From Lithospermum erythrorhizon (taxonomy: Eukaryota; Streptophyta; Magnoliopsida; Boraginales; Boraginaceae), in contig JADFUC010001421.1 of the NCBI GenBank assembly GCA_019722365.1, positions 86,650-150,649 on the forward strand: a stretch of DNA of 64,000 nt, in the 5' to 3' direction. Positions 11,970-25,100 of the stretch are shown here, piece after piece. How positions within the stretch are numbered: the first letter of the stretch is position 1; each line of letters opens with the position of its first letter. Both the position numbers and the translations under genes were made by a program. The notes under the pieces are model-generated. The model had not been told where the DNA came from, did no database searches, and was given only the letters and a program-made list of their open reading frames with translations.

Positions 11970-13030
11970 TATACCCAATGGACAACTACAGAAGGCGGTG
12001 AAGACCCCATATGTCTCAACATATGGGACCATATTAGCTGCGCAGCTGAAGGAGTTCATATTGAGGGCAATCAAAGACACTTAAGACAAGGCAACTCCCT
12101 CACACTCTTACGTCAAACCCTACAGCTCCTGCATAGATAGGTTGAAGATGCCCCATGGCTACCAACCACCAAAGTACCAGCATTTTGATGGTATTGGGAA
12201 CCTTAAGTAGCACATCGTCCATTTCGTAGAAACATGCAACAATGCTGGAACTGATGGAGATCACATGGTCAAGCAATTTGTACGCTCACTTAAGGGGAAC
12301 ACATTCGAATGGTACACCGAGTTGGAAGCAGACTTCATAGATAGTTAGGCACAGCTGGAAAATGAGTTCCCCGAAGAGCCGGCTTCTTCGTTACCGATTG
12401 CACCGTCGGCATGATAGAAGTGCTGGTGCCAAGCCAGTATGAGGAAGAGCCAAATCCACGGACTTCATCAACAGATGAAAGAGCTTGAGCCTCAAATGCA
12501 AAGATAGGCTTTCAGAGTCATCAACTATCACTATGTGTACACAAGGCATGCAGTAGGACTTACAGTACATCTTGCAAGGCATACTCCATAAGACTTTTGA
12601 GCATCGATCCACCAGAGCACATGACATGGAGTTGACCATAGCTGCCAACAAAGGAAAGGGTACGGGTACACCAACAACTACAGTCTACAAAGCCAAATTT
12701 GAAGATAAAGACTTTGAAGAGCCATGGGAAGAAGATGTACATGCCACAACTTCCAAGTCAACAAAGTCCTCCTCCAAAATCAAAAGAATACTAGGAGATA
12801 CTAACTTTGGAAGCAGAAGTCGTCCAACGCTGAAGGAGATGCAAACCAGAGAACATCCATTCTTTCATTCAGATACCCCGATGATCTTGGAGGCACAGTA
12901 AACAAAATCATCAGTTTCAGGAGTCAAGCGACCGAAGAAATACTTGAGAAACAAAGAGCCGAACTTTTGCAAGTATCACCTCGTGCTTGGACATCCAACT
13001 GAAAAATGATTCACATTCAAAGGAGGAAGG
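11970..13030 (+). pseudogene. Ty3/gypsy gag remnant
   Basis: With stops removed by eye, the frames around 12030-13020 show the classic plant gag core: YQPPKYQHFDGIGNLK, HIVHFVETCNNAGTDGDHM, VKQFVRSLKGNTFEWYTELE, then CKDRLSESS, LQYILQGILHKTFE, STRAHDMELTIAAN and NFCKYHLVLGHPTEK. The order and spacing match Retrotrans_gag proteins of Ty3/gypsy elements. At least four in-frame stops and one or more frameshifts are present. No reverse transcriptase or integrase follows before the 3' LTR, so this element either lost pol or was always a gag-only derivative. Confidence 0.85.
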
Positions 13031-13744
13031 CGATGGGCTTATCACACCCAGGGAATAATATCCCTTGAAGAGACATAGGTAAGCTACAAATCAATATGAC
13101 TACGCAATAAAAAGAACATAAGAAGACTTGTGGACAAGAAGGAAGTCATAGAGAGGTTATGCACATAACTCCCATGACAAAAATTCAGAGGCTTCATGCT
13201 ACATGTGTGAAGAGGTTGATGAGGCTTCGACTACAAAGAAGCATCGTGGGTATCTAAGTCTTAGAAGTACCCTCAATCCAAATACTTAAGAAGATGCTGC
13301 ACCCAAAGATGGAAAGTGAAGATCCTTCAAGCCAATTGGATGACAAACCCACAAATCAGTCTTCCAAAAAGGGGTGGGGACAAACAGCAGAAAGAAGATG
13401 GTCTTCAGAAGATTGGAGGCAACAAGGCAAGCAGCCATACCCAAGATGGCTGACACAGCAAATCCACAACAAGCTCCATTAAATATTACAATCAGGTTGG
13501 TGCACAAACACCACATATCTGAAGAAGGTAATACATCAGTTGCATGCAAAGTGTGCAATCGCACAATGCCACAACCTCAACATCAAAATGGGACCAACCA
13601 TCAGGTGGACAGCCTTGTCATTTGGAAGAGGCATTTTACCAGTTGAAGTCATCAAAGATATGCATAATGCTCCTAGATAGAAGATAAAACTTTCTTACAC
13701 TCGCCAGTATGAGCCTAAAATGTCTACAATCTCCTTGACATGAG

Positions 13745-14040
13745 AACAAACTATCTCCATCCTCCTTGATACGAGAATAAACTGTCTCCATTCTCCTTGA
13801 TACGAGAATAAAATTTTTCCACTCTCCTTGATACCAAGACTAAACTGTCTACTTGATACGAGAATAAATTGTCTCCATCATCCTTGATACGAGAATAAAC
13901 TGTCTCCATTCTCCTTGATACGAGAATAAACTTTCTCCACTCTCCTTGATATGAGACTAAACTGTCTACCATCTCCTTGAAATGAGGCTAAACTATCCAC
14001 AAACTCCTTGGTGGGAATATAAAACACCTCCCACACTCCA
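13745..14040. repeat. Minisatellite, 29-30-bp unit, about 10 copies
   Basis: Units of the form CTCCTTGATACGAGAATAAA followed by CTGTCTCCATT recur with small changes (GATACGAG, GATATGAG, GAAATGAG). The first and last units are most diverged, as expected of an array growing from its middle. Confidence 0.85.
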
Positions 14041-14654
14041 GGATGAGATTTTAAAATACCTACCCCCACGATCTACATTTTGACTTGATCTCAATGGTGA
14101 TACGTAGAAGCGACTTAGCAGCCCAAGTTGATCATAACCTCAAACTCATTCCATGTTATTCCACATGCTCCTTCAATCAGATGCACCAGACATGTATGCA
14201 CAATGCAACAAGGAGAAAGGGCTGAATAAGATTAGGAGCTCGAACCTTGATATGGGGAAATAAACTCTGGCACCCTACAGGACAAGATTCGAGGATTCTA
14301 AGAAAAGAAAGGATAATGTTTTGCTGTTATGATGTGAGCACCTTTGGGGACTAATTTTGGAAAGCCATACATGGAGTAATAAACAAAGAAGCAGAATAAA
14401 AGCAAAGAAAACAAGTAGTCAAAAGAAGATACATAATATCAGACAAACAAAGATACAAAGGAGAAAATCAAAGACTTCATCCTAACACTTTGCAAAAGAA
14501 ATACAAAGGAAAAAAGGGACAGCTCATGACGATCACGGTCACCCCATAAAGATTACTCTCATGAAAGCGAACTATTTAATGCTAAAAGAAAAAAGGGGTC
14601 CTCAAGCAACCAGTGAGAGGAGTGAGAGGATGGATGAAGGAATCACTCAAAACA

Positions 14655-15240
14655 AAGAGCCTGCATCACTCAAAGGCTAGAGGCCTAGAGTCCTACCAAC
14701 TCAACCCCAAATCAGGATCCAAATGGAGTATATGTCGCCCAAGGGTCGGGACTCAACAAATGAATCAAGATCAAGGGGTCAGGCGGATCAACTGTACAAG
14801 AGCATTGCACTAGAGAATGAAGCAGGACCTCAACACACCCCAGAGTAGGGATAATGGATCACCCAAAAGCTAGAGATCTAGAGTCTACCAACTCGGAGTC
14901 TACCAACTCGGACCCAGGGACAAGATCCAAAAGGCATATGTAAGCCCCAAAGGTAAAGGGACTCGTGAGATGGATCAAGTTCAAAGGTCAGGCGGATCAA
15001 CTGTAGAAGACCAATGCACAAAAGAATGAAGCAAAATCCCCAGCTTACCTCATAACAAAGGAAGCTACATCACTCAAAAAACCAGAGGTCTAGGGTCCTA
15101 CCAACTCCACCCCAAGTCAAGATTCAAAAGGAGCATATGTCGCCACAAGGGTCGGGACTCAACAGATGAATCATAACCAAGAATCAAGTGGATCAACCGT
15201 AGAAAATCACTGCACTAAAAGAGCAAGTAGAATCTCAGTC
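14655..15240. repeat. Three tandem copies of a roughly 200-bp unit
   Basis: Each copy contains, in order, GCATCACTCAAA or a similar start, GAG-TCCTACCAACTC, a GCATATGT segment, GGGACTC, a GTCAGGCGGATCAACTGTA-type segment and TGCAC-A-AGA-TGAAGCA. Starts are near 14655, 14862 and 15062. Divergence is moderate. Confidence 0.8.
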
Positions 15241-16350
15241 CCACCATTAACAAGAAGAATGCATACATACATGACAGGGGAGGCAGCAAATGCAGAGTGA
15301 GTACATTGAGTACCATATTCAAAAGACCGAAAATAAAAATTCCAGGGTGCATGCAAATAGTTACGAAAATTATGGGATATATTTTAATTAAATCCTAATT
15401 TGACTAAAATATTATATGAGGAATATTATGATCATCTACCCATGATGAAATACATGAAGAATTGAAGAAAAAGTTGAAAGCTTTGCCTGACTGAAGATCC
15501 CGAAGTCACAGAAGCAGCAGAACTCAGGCACTTTCGAAACAGAAGACATGAAGTGAAAAACGGAGTTCAAAGTTATCAAATCAACACAGAAACATACAAA
15601 CGATGAAGCAACAAAAAAAATTCGAACCTATATGGTTCGATAAAGGGGAGAAAAAGACAAAAAAAAAATGGAATCTTGCACAAGTTATTTACAATTTTCG
15701 AACAAGAAGAGGGAGGAGAAGAAGAAAAATTTTTCTCACCTTATTTTCTTGACAATTTTGTGTTGGATCCAAATAATAAAGTGTGTCATCTTATGAAAAG
15801 GGTTTACTTTAAAGGAAGGGGGCTCAAAAGCAAAGATGTCCAACAAGAGAAACCAAGATGGACCACTAGCCGCCTTGTAATTTTTGAAAATCAAAAAGCC
15901 AACGGGGCTAGGATGATTCGGCCATCCTGACATCAAATTTAAAGTTCAAGGGTCCTTTGATAAATAAAGAGCTCGAACAAACGCGTTGACCCGAAAATCA
16001 TATGGACCAATTTTCACTGTATTATTGTAAAATTAAATCTTCCATATATTTATTATGATATAAATTCATAATAAAATCTTGTTCATGAGAATTAACTTTC
16101 CATACATCCCCGGGGATCGGAAATTAGTGAAGCTCGAAGATCAAGACCCCGACATAGCATTGCATCTATGTCGGGACATGTCCAAGATGACAATTAATTT
16201 TTTAAATTAGAAATTAAATTGTGCCACAACATATCAAGCAGCTGCTCAAAAAATCTATCAAATTACAAAGGTCTAGGTGGTAGAAGGCTGACAAGTACGA
16301 ATACAGCATGTACGAAATTCATGTTGAAATGGAAGCTAAACTAAATTAGA

Positions 16351-18002
16351 ACGAGGGGGCATCTGTAGATAGTGAAAATTTAATTAAGTAAATTAATAAA
16401 ATTCAATTTTATAGATTTATTAATTTAATTAATTTACAACAGATTATACTATGACACGTGTTGATTATGGTTCACCCGAGCTTCCAATTAAATTCAAGAA
16501 AAGCGAATAATAGGGTTCCCGAGATTCAAGCACCACAAATTAATTTTAGGCTAAATTTAGGACTTTATATTAATTAAATCTAACTTTAAATCTAGAATAG
16601 GATTTCCGAAAGATACGGGGCTTAAATTAATGAAACAAAGAAATATCGGGGTCAATTAATGAACTATTTTTTACCTAAAAAACCCTACATAGGGCTGCTA
16701 CTTCATTTCTTGGAGGCTAAGTTGTGCTAAAATATCCGGCGGTCCAGATTATGCCTCAACAATTTAAATGATCAACGGCTAAGATCGTGATCCACCTGAA
16801 AATGGAACAACCAATCGAGGAAGCAAACCGAAACCTATAAATAAACTCCCCCCCATAGAAATTCATGCTAAAAAATGTAGAAGAAAAGTTAAGGCAAAAT
16901 GGTAGAAAAGTTGCAGAAAGCTCTGAAGAGAGAGAAGATTAAGCGAGGAAAGAACACTTAAGCTTTGAAAGTTTCAAAGATTCAAAGAAGAAATCACCTA
17001 AGGCACATGAAGCCCAAATAGGCACCTAATCATCATGCGAGAAGAGAGCGACTATCGATTAATCCAAAATCCTGATTAAGGAGGCATTTGCCCACCCAAC
17101 AACCAAATCAAGCTGCAGGAAACATTACGCGAAGGCCTGTAGCAAATCAAAGGGAAGTAAGGATCAAACTCACACGAGCCTACTCCATATCCCGGCCTGA
17201 GGTACAAGAAAATTTGCTATGGCCCCCCGTTGTTGAGAGCTGATTAACAACTAAGCTCCTACCTCAAATATTCAAGTCAAGCTGCAGAAATACGATGTTG
17301 AATGCCACTGTATTAAATCGAGGTAAGAACAAAGCCTTTAAACCCACTTTTCTATAAGGCACAAAGGAAGGTGAAGGCCCTTGCTATTGATATAGACAAG
17401 CCCTGAAGCTACAAGGTTCACATCCAGTCAAATCTACGCTGCTAAAGGCTCTTGAACAAAGTCAGCCACACGGAGACAAGATGCTAAAGCATCACAGCTA
17501 GAGACCATATCAAGTCAACCTATAACGATGAAGGGTCAAGCTGCCTAAGTAGGCCCTATATCAAAGAAAGGTTCCGACTACCCCATTTAGCCCCAAATCA
17601 AATAAGGGTCTAAGGCTACCCCAATCAGGCCCACATCAAAAGAAGGGTTCAATGTTACCCCAGTCAGCCCATATCTCAAGTCAAGTCAAGACCAGAGTCG
17701 AGTCCACTTTAACCACACGAGGATCAAATCACCGCTTTAACGCACCTCGATTCGGACCATATCTCAAGTCAAAGACCAAGACCTCGTCCCAAGCCTTGTC
17801 CATGACACATATCCAAATCAAGACCCAAGCTCAAGTCAGCTCGAGTCCATATCAAGTCAAGAAGCCATACTATAAGCGTCGAAGCACATACATAGAAGAT
17901 AATTAAAGGCGATGAAGTCGGGCTATACGTTTGATAAAGGAGTTTTATTATTTCGATGCGCATATAAATAATAAAATATTTCTTCTCGTTACAATATCAA
18001 AC
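16351..18002 (+). mobile_element. 3' LTR of gypsy-like element with PPT
   Basis: ACGAGGGGGCATC at 16351-16363 is a polypurine tract, directly followed by TGTAGATAGTGAAAATT, the LTR start. The LTR has a TATAAATAAA box at about 16837 and runs to about 18002, where it reads ACAATATCAAACA. Its middle part (about 17120-17752), absent from the 5' copy, contains degenerate repeats of a CTACCCCA--CAG-CCCA-ATCAA type. Similarity to 5076-6021 is clear but with many substitutions, so the insertion is old. Confidence 0.75.
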
Positions 18003-21000
18003 AACTAATAACCAAAAAGCAACAACGAAAGATGAACATAAAAAGAGATATAGTTATTTGTCTTTCTTAAGTTGTATCTTTTGTATATTAAAGATAGGTA
18101 TTCCATACGTTAGATGAACATTACTTTAGCAAGAACTTGCACATTTGTATGGTTGTTTTGGTAGAAACATTGACATTTGTCAGTGAATCATCTCGAAATG
18201 AAAAAAATCGGTGGTTATACTTTTTATAAGCAATTTATTGAATGTTTCCTTTAATTTATTTGATTTAGGAATTCAATATCTTTTTTATGTGGAATTTATA
18301 AAATTCCCATTACATTATATGGACCTGAATATGATACCTGCAACATAGAAGTGTTTAGGCCAATTTATTTGATTACAAGATGGAAACAGTTTGACTTTAT
18401 TTTTATTGATATAATATTAGGGAAACAAGTTAGTGTTTTACATATTTTGTTTGACTTTCAAAGTTTCATTTAGTGAATAATTATCAAAGTTGAATAATAA
18501 TAAAAATTAGTGAGATGTATTATTTTTACTTAAATGTGATTAAGAAAAATATTAAATAATATATCTTCCAAGGTTATATTTTCAAATTACTTCTAAAGTA
18601 GTTGAACGATGATAGTGTGAAAAATGTGATTTTAGTTATTATTTATAAATTTTTCTGTATGCGCTTAAAATTTTAACATACCAAGAAAATCTAAATGAAT
18701 CATGTAATAGACTTAATATTCTTACTTAATTAAATCATAAAAACATATATGAAAAATATATGTTTTTTGTTGGTTATAATGATGGAACTAATCATATTAG
18801 ACTCATAATTACGATACAGAAATCAAAAATTATAATAATGAATCATAAAAAAATTAATTGAAAGTTAAAACACCATTTTGACACTTCTTTTATTTTTTTA
18901 TCGACGAAAAATGAATTATTAAAATATATATTGATGGATTAACATATCTTCAAGAATATATTCATATTTTTATCTTCAATTAGTTCTACATATAAATAAT
19001 ATGTTGTCTTTTCTAGCATAATGAATTAAAGAAAAACCATAAATATGTTTCTTTTTTTTACTATAATAATGAAACTAATGATATTAGAGTTAGCATCTTA
19101 AACAATTTAACTATTTTTAAATATTGATAAAGTTTTTTTTTAATCTGGGTCAAGAGGTTATTAATATGGCCGTGACTCAACCTTAAATGTATTTTTTGGT
19201 AAATCGGCTGAAATTTTTATTGGATGTCCAATTATAAAATATGTCAAGACAATAAATTATTATAAAGTCCTAAAATCCCTAACTCGAATGCATGACAAAA
19301 ACAACTACCACAACCATCTTCAAAATTGGCTGGATCAAACAAATTAAACTAACTGTCAACAAATTAGATCGTTTTATTCAATAAAGTAGAAACTTCATTC
19401 CAAGTATGACAATAATATAACTACTACGGTCAATAAACTTTCAGATACTCTTTAATAATGTTAAAAAAACCAAGTTATAAATTCAAATCAATTTTAAGAA
19501 AAAAATATTAGTAAGCTCCTAAAGAAAAATAAACCCGACAAAATATTAAGAGAAATAATTATCACGTGCAATACACTTATCAAATTACTAGTGTGAATAA
19601 AAGTCTACTTTTTAAGAAAATGAAACATAAAAATCGGAAACTTTCACCAACTAAATTTTCTCTAAAACTACTCATTCTAATACATGAAAATTAAGGATAC
19701 TCAATTGGTTTTAGTAATTGAACTATTGAAACTTACTATGAGACATTATATGTGGAAAATACGGCCTATATAGCTTTTTATTCATTAGTAGTAAAATGAA
19801 TAAAAAATATATTTTCTTTTTCATATATTTTATGTAATTCGTGCCATTTCATAAATAAATAAATAAACGTTAATGTCAATTATATAAACTTATTATTTTA
19901 CCTTTTAGGTTACCTTTACCAATTTGTTAAATAAATTTTGATACATACTAATTACACTACATCCAACATTCAGAAAATACAAAGATGCTCCAATTAATTG
20001 CTCTTACATATTGAACTATTGCTTAGAGAATGAGATTGAGTTGGATTTTTTTAAGAGATAATATTCCAAAATATACCATGAAAATCTAATATATCTATAA
20101 TTCATATTTTATCCTTTTGTTAAATGAGTTTTCATCAATTTTATTATCAAAAAGGTATTTTCAGGGGGCAATTTGACAAAATGATAGTATTAGCGGACAA
20201 GTTGACAAGATGATAGTGTTAAGGGCGACAAAAATTAAAGTCCTAAAGCAAAAAAGCGTGAGTGGAACCCACCTTGTAAGTCGGTATCCGGGGAGCAATA
20301 ACGAGCCGAGACGTGTCTCCATTGCTCAGTGAGGCGACAATGTTGAGTTCTTTACATGGCCCATTAGATGCGCGACATTAGTGTCCTTTGCTCAGTGATG
20401 CAAACACATGACGAAGAGTCTAGGAAGTTTTCAGAAGCATTCATACGTAATATGTGTGTCATGTCACCTACCGCTATTCGAGTAGTAAGCTTAGCTATAT
20501 GAAGCAAAAGGTTTGTTGTACATCTATTATTTTTAATTTAAGTTAGGGCTCTGTTGAGTACGTATTGGATGTTGCCGTACCATGTTGGGTCAAAGTCAAC
20601 GCCGTCACTTGGTAGGGAGGTGGTGGTTGAAGGAATTCTCTGTGAGGGTGAAGGGAACATAGTTTGGGAATTTTGGGGAATTGGACTGGGAGGTGGGGTT
20701 TTGAGGAATTAGGGCTATTGTAATATGAGATCACGAGGAATTAGTATGGTGATTAAAGGAAATTGTGGGTGATATCAAAATCAATATGAAAATAATGATT
20801 GGCAGAAGATATAATCAAATTTTCGACAAAAAATAAGGTAAATTTGAGGAGAATATATTTTTCATAATCTAATGATCCTCCATGTAGTTGGGGGCTTTTC
20901 AGGTGCAATAATCATGTTTTTCCATTAATGATGGTAATTGCAAATCATATATATATATCAAATTTTAAATTATGTAAATGGAAGACAAAATCTACCATAA

Positions 21001-21570
21001 ACACCTGATTTTCCTATTAGATTTAGTACAACATCATTATCTTCGTTTAAATATTGCACATAATTCACGTAAATGCTAACATCAATAGTGGATGTTGAAA
21101 AAATAACAAGAGACCTCTTGTAAAGATAGTCTAACCAGATACCATTAATCTAAATGCTTTTGATTAGTTCTTTTTTCACAACTTCTCTATTGTGGATTTA
21201 ACAGTTTAACCATTTATAACTTGGGCGGATTTGTAAAAACAATTATAATTGAACAAGATCTCTCCTTCCTTTGAAACTCATTTAGTTGGATGTTTTTCTT
21301 CAATATTAACCCACTTTTAAAACAATTTTTTGGCTACATAATTTTAAATTTTAATTAAATATTGTACAAAAAACAATATTATATGTCAAAAAATAAATTG
21401 AAATTAAAACTATTTTTTGTAAATTGAGATAGATAGTAATTTCTTGTTATTATAGACATTGTGTAACCACGTATATTTGAATTTTTCACTATTTAATTAC
21501 CCAATTACGCATATTTTAAAACTCAACATTTAATTAATGATATTTTAAAAATAATTTTTTTTACATCTTA
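18003..21570. other. AT-rich intergenic DNA
   Basis: No protein family, RNA gene or bounded element is recognised. A short less AT-rich stretch at about 20255-20420 includes a twice-used CATTGCTCAGTGAGG or TTTGCTCAGTGATG motif. A degenerate direct repeat containing GACAA-ATGATAGT-TTA lies at 20172-20225. Confidence 0.5.
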
Positions 21571-21891
21571 GGTCCATTTGGATTGGAATAAATCTAGGTA
21601 AAATTTTAAATTCACCCAGTTTGTGATTCTATTTTTCGTATTTACCTAAGTTAATCTAAATTAAATGATTCACCCAAATTCACCTCATTTTCATTAACCC
21701 TCAAGTAGAGATATAATGTAGATTAATGATATGTTTAGTTACATTTCACATACTTTCACCTAGTTTCAACTTGCAAATAAAATATTATCCAAACAACATT
21801 TTAAAACATTCACCTAAATTAACCTCAATTACCATCACCTAGGTTAATTTTGAACTTTTACCTCACCTAAATTCACCAATCCAAATGAACC
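21571..21891. mobile_element. Short TIR element (MITE), superfamily unclear
   Basis: Begins GGTCCATTTGGATTGG and ends CCAATCCAAATGAACC, a 16-bp inverted pair with one mismatch. The interior repeats CACCTA-TT-ACCT motifs in both orientations. Length is 321 bp and there is no ORF. The flanking trinucleotides TTA and ATA do not match perfectly, so a Tourist-like (PIF/Harbinger) origin is only a guess. Confidence 0.65.
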
Positions 21892-22063
21892 ATAAGTCTT
21901 CCGTGAGTGTAATAACCAAATATTTTTAGAATGCGAAACTCAACGTAGGATTTTAGAGTACCAAAATCAAAAGTACAAGCATTAACCCAAATAGTTCATC
22001 TGGGAGTCCCAAAACAAACAAAATTTTGTGCCTACAACTCATTTCTCATTGGCACATTGCTAG

Positions 22064-22113
22064 CTTTAAAGAATAAGGATAATATAAGCTTTAAAGAATA
22101 ATAAGGATAATAT
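22064..22113. repeat. Tandem duplication just downstream of ESF1
   Basis: CTTTAAAGAATAAGGATAATATA is followed at once by CTTTAAAGAATAATAAGGATAATATA. It sits about 20 bp beyond the ESF1 stop codon and so probably lies in the 3' UTR. Confidence 0.75.
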
Positions 22114-22134
22114 AGGTTACTCTCCCCCACACCT

Positions 22135-25100
22135 TCACTCCCTTGTTTTCTTTCTCTTCTTTGGAGCTGGCAACAATCTTGACACCTCGTCACTAGGGGC
22201 GCGCTGTTGCTTTGCCTTCATCTTGATTGACTTGACCATTAATGATAATTCAGGCTTTTGATCTCTAGCAGGTAGTAAATCGGACTGCACATGTTCTTCT
22301 TTGCTGACTGATTTTCCAGAAATCCGAGTCTCACTTGGAATTTCAGCTTGTTTATCACCAGCGATATCTTTTGTATCACCACTCCGTTTCTTTTCCACCA
22401 ATTGCCTAGCATAAGTTGCACTCCTGTTGCATAAAGTACATATATTTTCAATTGTTTTGTAGGAAGATAATCATGATTCACAAGGCCTTAGAATACACTG
22501 TGCTATTAGTTTATTGAGAAGTTTAAAGTATAGGTTGTGCTATTAGTTTATTGAGAAGTTAAAGGCATACCTTTCAAACTGAGGATCGGTGGGATCCAAA
22601 GCAAAGAGCGGAGAATTGATGAGTTGGGAGAATCGCGGATCTTCATAGACAGTTGGTAATTTGCTCTCATCAGGGATTTCTTTACCCTTTTTCCCCTTTG
22701 ATTTCTTAGGTTTCAGATTGAATCCCTTCAGGCTGGAATCAGCTCCATTATCATCAGCAAGTAATAGCTCAAGCTCTGCTCTACTTGCCTCAGCTTCTGC
22801 TGCTTCAGACTTTTTGTTCTCCTTTGGAACACGTTTCAATGCTCCTTTGCCTTTGGTAGAAGGTTCTTCAATGAAGAAGTCATCAGGTTGTTCTGCAGCT
22901 TCCTGATCATAATCACTCTCATCGTCTGAACTTTTAGCATTAGTTTTCCTGGCCTTCTTTTTCTCCTTCCTCTTTCTCAAGTATGCTTCCCACACGGTTT
23001 CGGACTTCTTGTCCTTATTTTCCAAAATGCGTTTGCTTATATCCTCTAAGCCAGTATTAAATGTTACCTCCATGTCTTGGCCCTCCTCATCGTCTGATCC
23101 ATCTGATCCATTTCCAGATTGAAGCAGAGCACGATATATATCTTGCTTTTTACGAGATTTGGTGGATTTATCGGCAATGTCCTCTTCACTTCCATCATCA
23201 TCTGTTCCACTCTCGTCAGAAGCCAAAAATTCTTTAAGCTCCAACTCATTGAGCTGTAGAGTAAGATAGACTTCATTAGTCTATTATGCTTTAGAAACCC
23301 CGAAACAATAAACAAAAAATAGAGCAGGAAACCAAATGAAGGCAAGGCAGTGTCTCATTTGGTCAAGGCTTCCATGTTTATCCTTAATCAATGTGAATGA
23401 TATTCTTAAGTAGAAAATTAAATTAGTAAGGAAACTATTAAGACTGATTTGGTCAACCTCTATCTTTCTTAAATTGAAACTAGCTAGCGAAGTATCTTCT
23501 AACTAGGATTGGGGAGTAAATATTACAAGAGTATAGATTATGTGTAGTATTCGAATTTGAAAATGAAGAATAAACCTAAACACCAATTAACACGATGATC
23601 ATACAACTAAAGGCTTGGGTAAAACTCAGTTTATGTGTGTAGGCAATCCATCTGCCCAATCGAGGTAGCAACATGACGGTAAAAGCCTTTCGGGATACCA
23701 GTTACGGTTTCCCTGATGATGAACAAGCATTACAAAGTAGATAATTTTAATCAATCAAAAAGAGAACATACCTGATCATCATTAAATTGTCTTCTTAGGG
23801 CCTTTTTCCTCTGAGGTTCATCATCATCCCAACTGATGTCAACTTTGCTTTGTTGCAGTGCTCGCGTCTCAAAATCCAACCCATCATAGCTTGGTGGTGC
23901 CTGTGAATGGTCCAACACATATATCAGCATAAAAATTATAAGAAAATAGCAGGCCAAGGTTGCCTCTAAGTGATTGGTAGCAAACATGTGCAGAAAAAGT
24001 TTGGACTTAACCCCTCTTTAGTTGGGTGATTCTGCTTGTTACCAATTAAATCTACATAGTAGCCTCAAAGAAAGATCAACTTGTACTATAGTCAATGTTT
24101 AGCAGACAAACAACTTCGAAGTTATAATTCAACTACTTCAATAGAACATAATTTTTTATTTTTTGGAGGATACAATTTAATATTTCTCTAAGTTATCTAA
24201 AGAAAGAAGGTTACCTCTGTAGCAACATCTCGTGGTTGATGCTTTAGCTCCAAGGAATCTGGAATGAACCTCAAGTCCAGTTTTACTGATGACCTTTCAA
24301 ACTCAACTCCATCACAAGTCTTGTACAAATAATCTGCTGTAGCAATTGAGTCGCATTCTACAACTGCATAATAATATCTGGAACAGTATAATAAGGTAAA
24401 TAAGTAAAATAGTGAGTCTATCATTGGTGGAGATAATAAAGGAAAATGAGTCGAGAACAAGAAGTCAAACAAATCATGAAATCTTAGGAAGATACAAAAG
24501 ATGTTAACTTTTCATATTTAAGTCAATTTCAGAGTCAATATTTAAGAGCCAAAAATAGCATTCACAAGAGGTTAAAATGTAAAGTTTGGCTACAAAATAA
24601 GAATTGATGATGATTTGAGGTTCCATGCATTCAAGCTATTAACAATAAAATATTCTCCGTAATATTTATAAATAGTCTAATGAGCTAAGGCACAAACTAT
24701 ATCATTTACCTAGTGAAAGGCTAACGGCATGTGCTACTCAATATCTGACCACTAATTAGAATAGGTTAAAAACCAAGTATGAAATGCAGTAGAAAGAGAA
24801 TGTATACCTTAGCCGGCTTAACTCATATTCCCGTAATTTCTTTTCATTTACCTCATCATCATCATCATCATCATTGTCGTCTTCGCTATCGTTGCTGTCG
24901 TCGTCAAACAGTCCAACTGGTCCGCGCACCGCCTCTTCCTCCATTCGCTGAAGTCCAAACTCAGAGGGATAGACAGCCACAGATTTGATTTGACCTCCCT
25001 TTGGGAGAAACGAGCTTAAAAGTACATATAGGTCAGCAGCCTGGAAAACATAATAAATGTGATCAGCAAGACAAAAGATGATTAACAATAATAAGTATGA

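Larger units (their letters stand above)
13031..16350 (+). other. Non-coding 3' interior of gypsy-like element
   Basis: No pol domain is recognisable. The region holds a 29-30-bp minisatellite (13745-14040) and a threefold repeat of about 200 bp (14655-15240). The small ORFs at 13294-13646 and 15676-15930 resemble no family I know. The layout suits a large non-autonomous LTR derivative (LARD-like). Confidence 0.6.
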
